Assembly (NCBI GenBank): GCA_025363795.1
Contig: JANYLE010000028.1
Location: 1-6,322 of the forward strand
Length of the DNA stretch: 6,322 nucleotides
Reading direction: 5' to 3'
DNA from: Mariniphaga sp.
GTDB taxonomy: Bacteria; Bacteroidota; Bacteroidia; Bacteroidales; Prolixibacteraceae
A program made the translations under genes and the position numbers. Each line of letters begins with the position of its first letter. The stretch's first letter is position 1. This document shows, piece after piece, positions 5,020 through 6,322 of this stretch. The notes below the pieces were generated by a model. The model was not told where the DNA came from. It searched no databases and saw nothing but the letters and a program-made list of their open reading frames with translations.

Positions 5020-6252
5020 TTATCCGATTTTATATTCTTTAATTTTCCGGTAAAGCGTTCTTTCCGAAATTCCCAACTCACGCGCAGCCAATTTGCGTTT
5101 ACCATTGTGTTTGTCGAGTGATTTCCGAATCATCTCAATCTCTTTATCTTCAAGCGAGAGAGACTCTTCAACAAACTCCTCGGTATCCTGAATATTATCA
5201 TGCCCTGAACTCTTAAGCACAACAGGCGCAGAATAGGGCGGTGATGGCTGATAATCCTCCTCCGATTCGCGGTATAATTTTCTGAAAGTTTGAGCTTTAT
5301 CATCATGAACATTCGAAGCAGGACTGTCATCCATGTACTCATGAACCAGCTTCTTCAAATCATTCATGTCCTTTTTCATATCGAACAGGATTTTATAAAG
5401 AATCTCGCGTTCACTGCTGAACGTTTTCTCATCCAATCCCCTGTTGTACAAGGCAGGAAGAATCTCTATATTCTCCGAAGGGAGGTAATGGATCAGACAA
5501 GCTGCCGTAATCTCCCGCTCAGTCTCGATGATTGATATTTGTTCGGTTATATTCTTCAGTTGCCTGACATTCCCGGGCCACCGATAATTAAGCATCACTT
5601 TTTGAGCATCTTCGGTGAGCCTGATTGAAGGCATCTTATACTTTTCGGCAAAATCGGAAGCAAATTTTCTAAACAACAACAAGACATCGCCACCGCGTTC
5701 ACGCAGTGGAGCTACCTTAATGGGAACTGTATTTAAACGATAGTACAAATCTTCGCGAAACTCGCTCTCCCTGATAGCTTTTGTGAGATCGACATTCGTT
5801 GCAGCGATCACCCTGACATTGGTTTTCTGCACCTGAGATGAACCAACCCGGATGAATTCACCCGACTCTAAAACCCTCAATAAGCGAACCTGGGTGGAGA
5901 GCGGAAGTTCCCCTATTTCATCGAGAAAAAGCGTACCTCCATCGGTCACTTCGAAATACCCTTTCCGATCATTCAAGGCTCCGGTAAAAGAACCTTTTTC
6001 GTGTCCAAACAACTCAGAATCAATAGTACCTTCAGGGATTGCGCCACAATTTACGGCAATATATTTTCCATGTTTCCGGTGGGAAAAGTTATGAATAATT
6101 TGCGGAAATGATTCCTTACCTACACCGCTTTCACCACTGATTAAAACCGATAAATCGGTTGGAGCTACCTGAATAGCAACCTCAATGGCGCGGGTTAATT
6201 CGGAAGAATTTCCTATGATGCCAAACCGTTGTTTTATCTCCTGAATATCCAT
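5020..6252 (-). CDS. Sigma-54-dependent transcriptional activator without receiver domain
   Basis: The 410-residue protein is a bacterial enhancer-binding protein that uses ATP hydrolysis to open promoters held by sigma-54 RNA polymerase. The AAA+ domain starts almost at the N-terminus: Walker A GESGVGKE (40-47), the sigma-54-contacting loop GSFTGA (87-92), Walker B GTLFLDEIGE (106-115), likely arginine fingers in FREDLYYRL (165-173), and sensor II WPGNVRQL (225-232). A variable, charged linker (about 265-360) leads to a Fis-type helix-turn-helix (about 369-408; KRKLAARELGISERTLYRKI). There is no receiver, PAS or GAF domain, so activity is probably set by expression, partner proteins or the linker. 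All catalytic motifs are intact. Such regulators linked to lptE are, as I recall, typical of Bacteroidota. It is first in the unit; the ATG at 6252 begins just before the conserved GIIGNS region. Its targets cannot be read from the window. Confidence 0.94.
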   Translation of the reverse strand: MDIQEIKQRFGIIGNSSELTRAIEVAIQVAPTDLSVLISGESGVGKESFPQIIHNFSHRKHGKYIAVNCGAIPEGTIDSELFGHEKGSFTGALNDRKGYFEVTDGGTLFLDEIGELPLSTQVRLLRVLESGEFIRVGSSQVQKTNVRVIAATNVDLTKAIRESEFREDLYYRLNTVPIKVAPLRERGGDVLLLFRKFASDFAEKYKMPSIRLTEDAQKVMLNYRWPGNVRQLKNITEQISIIETEREITAACLIHYLPSENIEILPALYNRGLDEKTFSSEREILYKILFDMKKDMNDLKKLVHEYMDDSPASNVHDDKAQTFRKLYRESEEDYQPSPPYSAPVVLKSSGHDNIQDTEEFVEESLSLEDKEIEMIRKSLDKHNGKRKLAARELGISERTLYRKIKEYKIG

Positions 6253-6254
6253 GT

Positions 6255-6301
6255 TTCCCGATACAAAATTTTGGATTACAAATTTATAATTAATCCGGGA
6301 A
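6255..6301. repeat. Inverted repeat flanking the candidate promoter of the sigma-54 activator gene
   Basis: TTCCCGAT (6255-6262) is mirrored by ATCCGGGAA (6293-6301): six perfect pairs, then two more after a single bulged base, 30 bp apart. The arms lie on either side of the TAnnTTTG element at 6279-6286. This would suit an operator for a looping or dimeric regulator, but the arms are short and it may be chance. Confidence 0.35.
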
Positions 6302-6310
6302 TAATCTTAA
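6279..6310 (-). promoter_or_regulatory. Candidate promoter of the sigma-54 activator-lptE-TPR-secG unit
   Basis: On the minus strand TAAATTTG (6286-6279) matches the Bacteroidota -7 consensus TAnnTTTG exactly. TTAA (6310-6307) lies 20 nt upstream at the -33 position, a poor match to TTTG. Transcription would begin near 6273, giving a leader of about 20 nt. The window ends 12 nt further on, so other upstream elements may be missing. Confidence 0.5.
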
Positions 6311-6322
6311 CTTATCTTTTCG

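Noticed and set aside
1..6322. Mobile elements, CRISPR arrays, tRNA or rRNA genes, or a defence or secondary-metabolite system
   Set aside because: No transposase, integrase, terminal repeats, regularly spaced repeats, cloverleaf or rRNA-like stretches were seen. The region is ordinary housekeeping chromosome.

Overview
The window reads as chromosomal DNA of a member of the Bacteroidota, most likely Bacteroidales-like. The protein families and gene order (a receiver-less sigma-54 activator, Bacteroidota-type LptE, a small TPR protein, SecG), the lack of Shine-Dalgarno sequences before AT-rich starts, and promoter-like TAnnTTTG -7 elements all point that way. Base composition is moderately AT-rich. 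All intact genes lie on the minus strand; only a cut-off gene at the left edge is on plus.

Reading from right to left, in the direction of transcription, 6252-3314 is a tightly packed four-gene unit. It holds a sigma-54 enhancer-binding protein without a receiver domain, an LptE-family outer-membrane lipoprotein, a TPR-containing protein of unknown function, and SecG. Gaps are 3, 22 and 4 nt, with a candidate promoter just upstream at 6279-6310. A 361-bp intergenic region (2953-3313) follows. It holds a strong terminator hairpin, a separate 9-bp inverted repeat, a short direct repeat and a weak sigma-54-like -24/-12 near match. Next come groES and groEL as a two-gene chaperonin operon, closed by an intrinsic terminator at 924-954. 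Last is mntP, a manganese exporter, with its own promoter-like element overlapping the groEL terminator. mntP is convergent with the partial plus-strand gene, and a hairpin at 189-232 separates them.

Functionally this is a core housekeeping neighbourhood: envelope biogenesis (LptE for LPS delivery, SecG for protein export), protein folding (GroES/GroEL) and metal homeostasis (MntP). I see no mobile element, CRISPR array, RNA gene or defence or biosynthetic cluster, and no evidence for a new biological system. The points most worth a second look are the unknown TPR protein and its regulator-linked operon, the structured region upstream of groES, the small palindromes near mntP and near the first gene of the operon, and the HPD-containing tail of the cut-off gene at the left edge.
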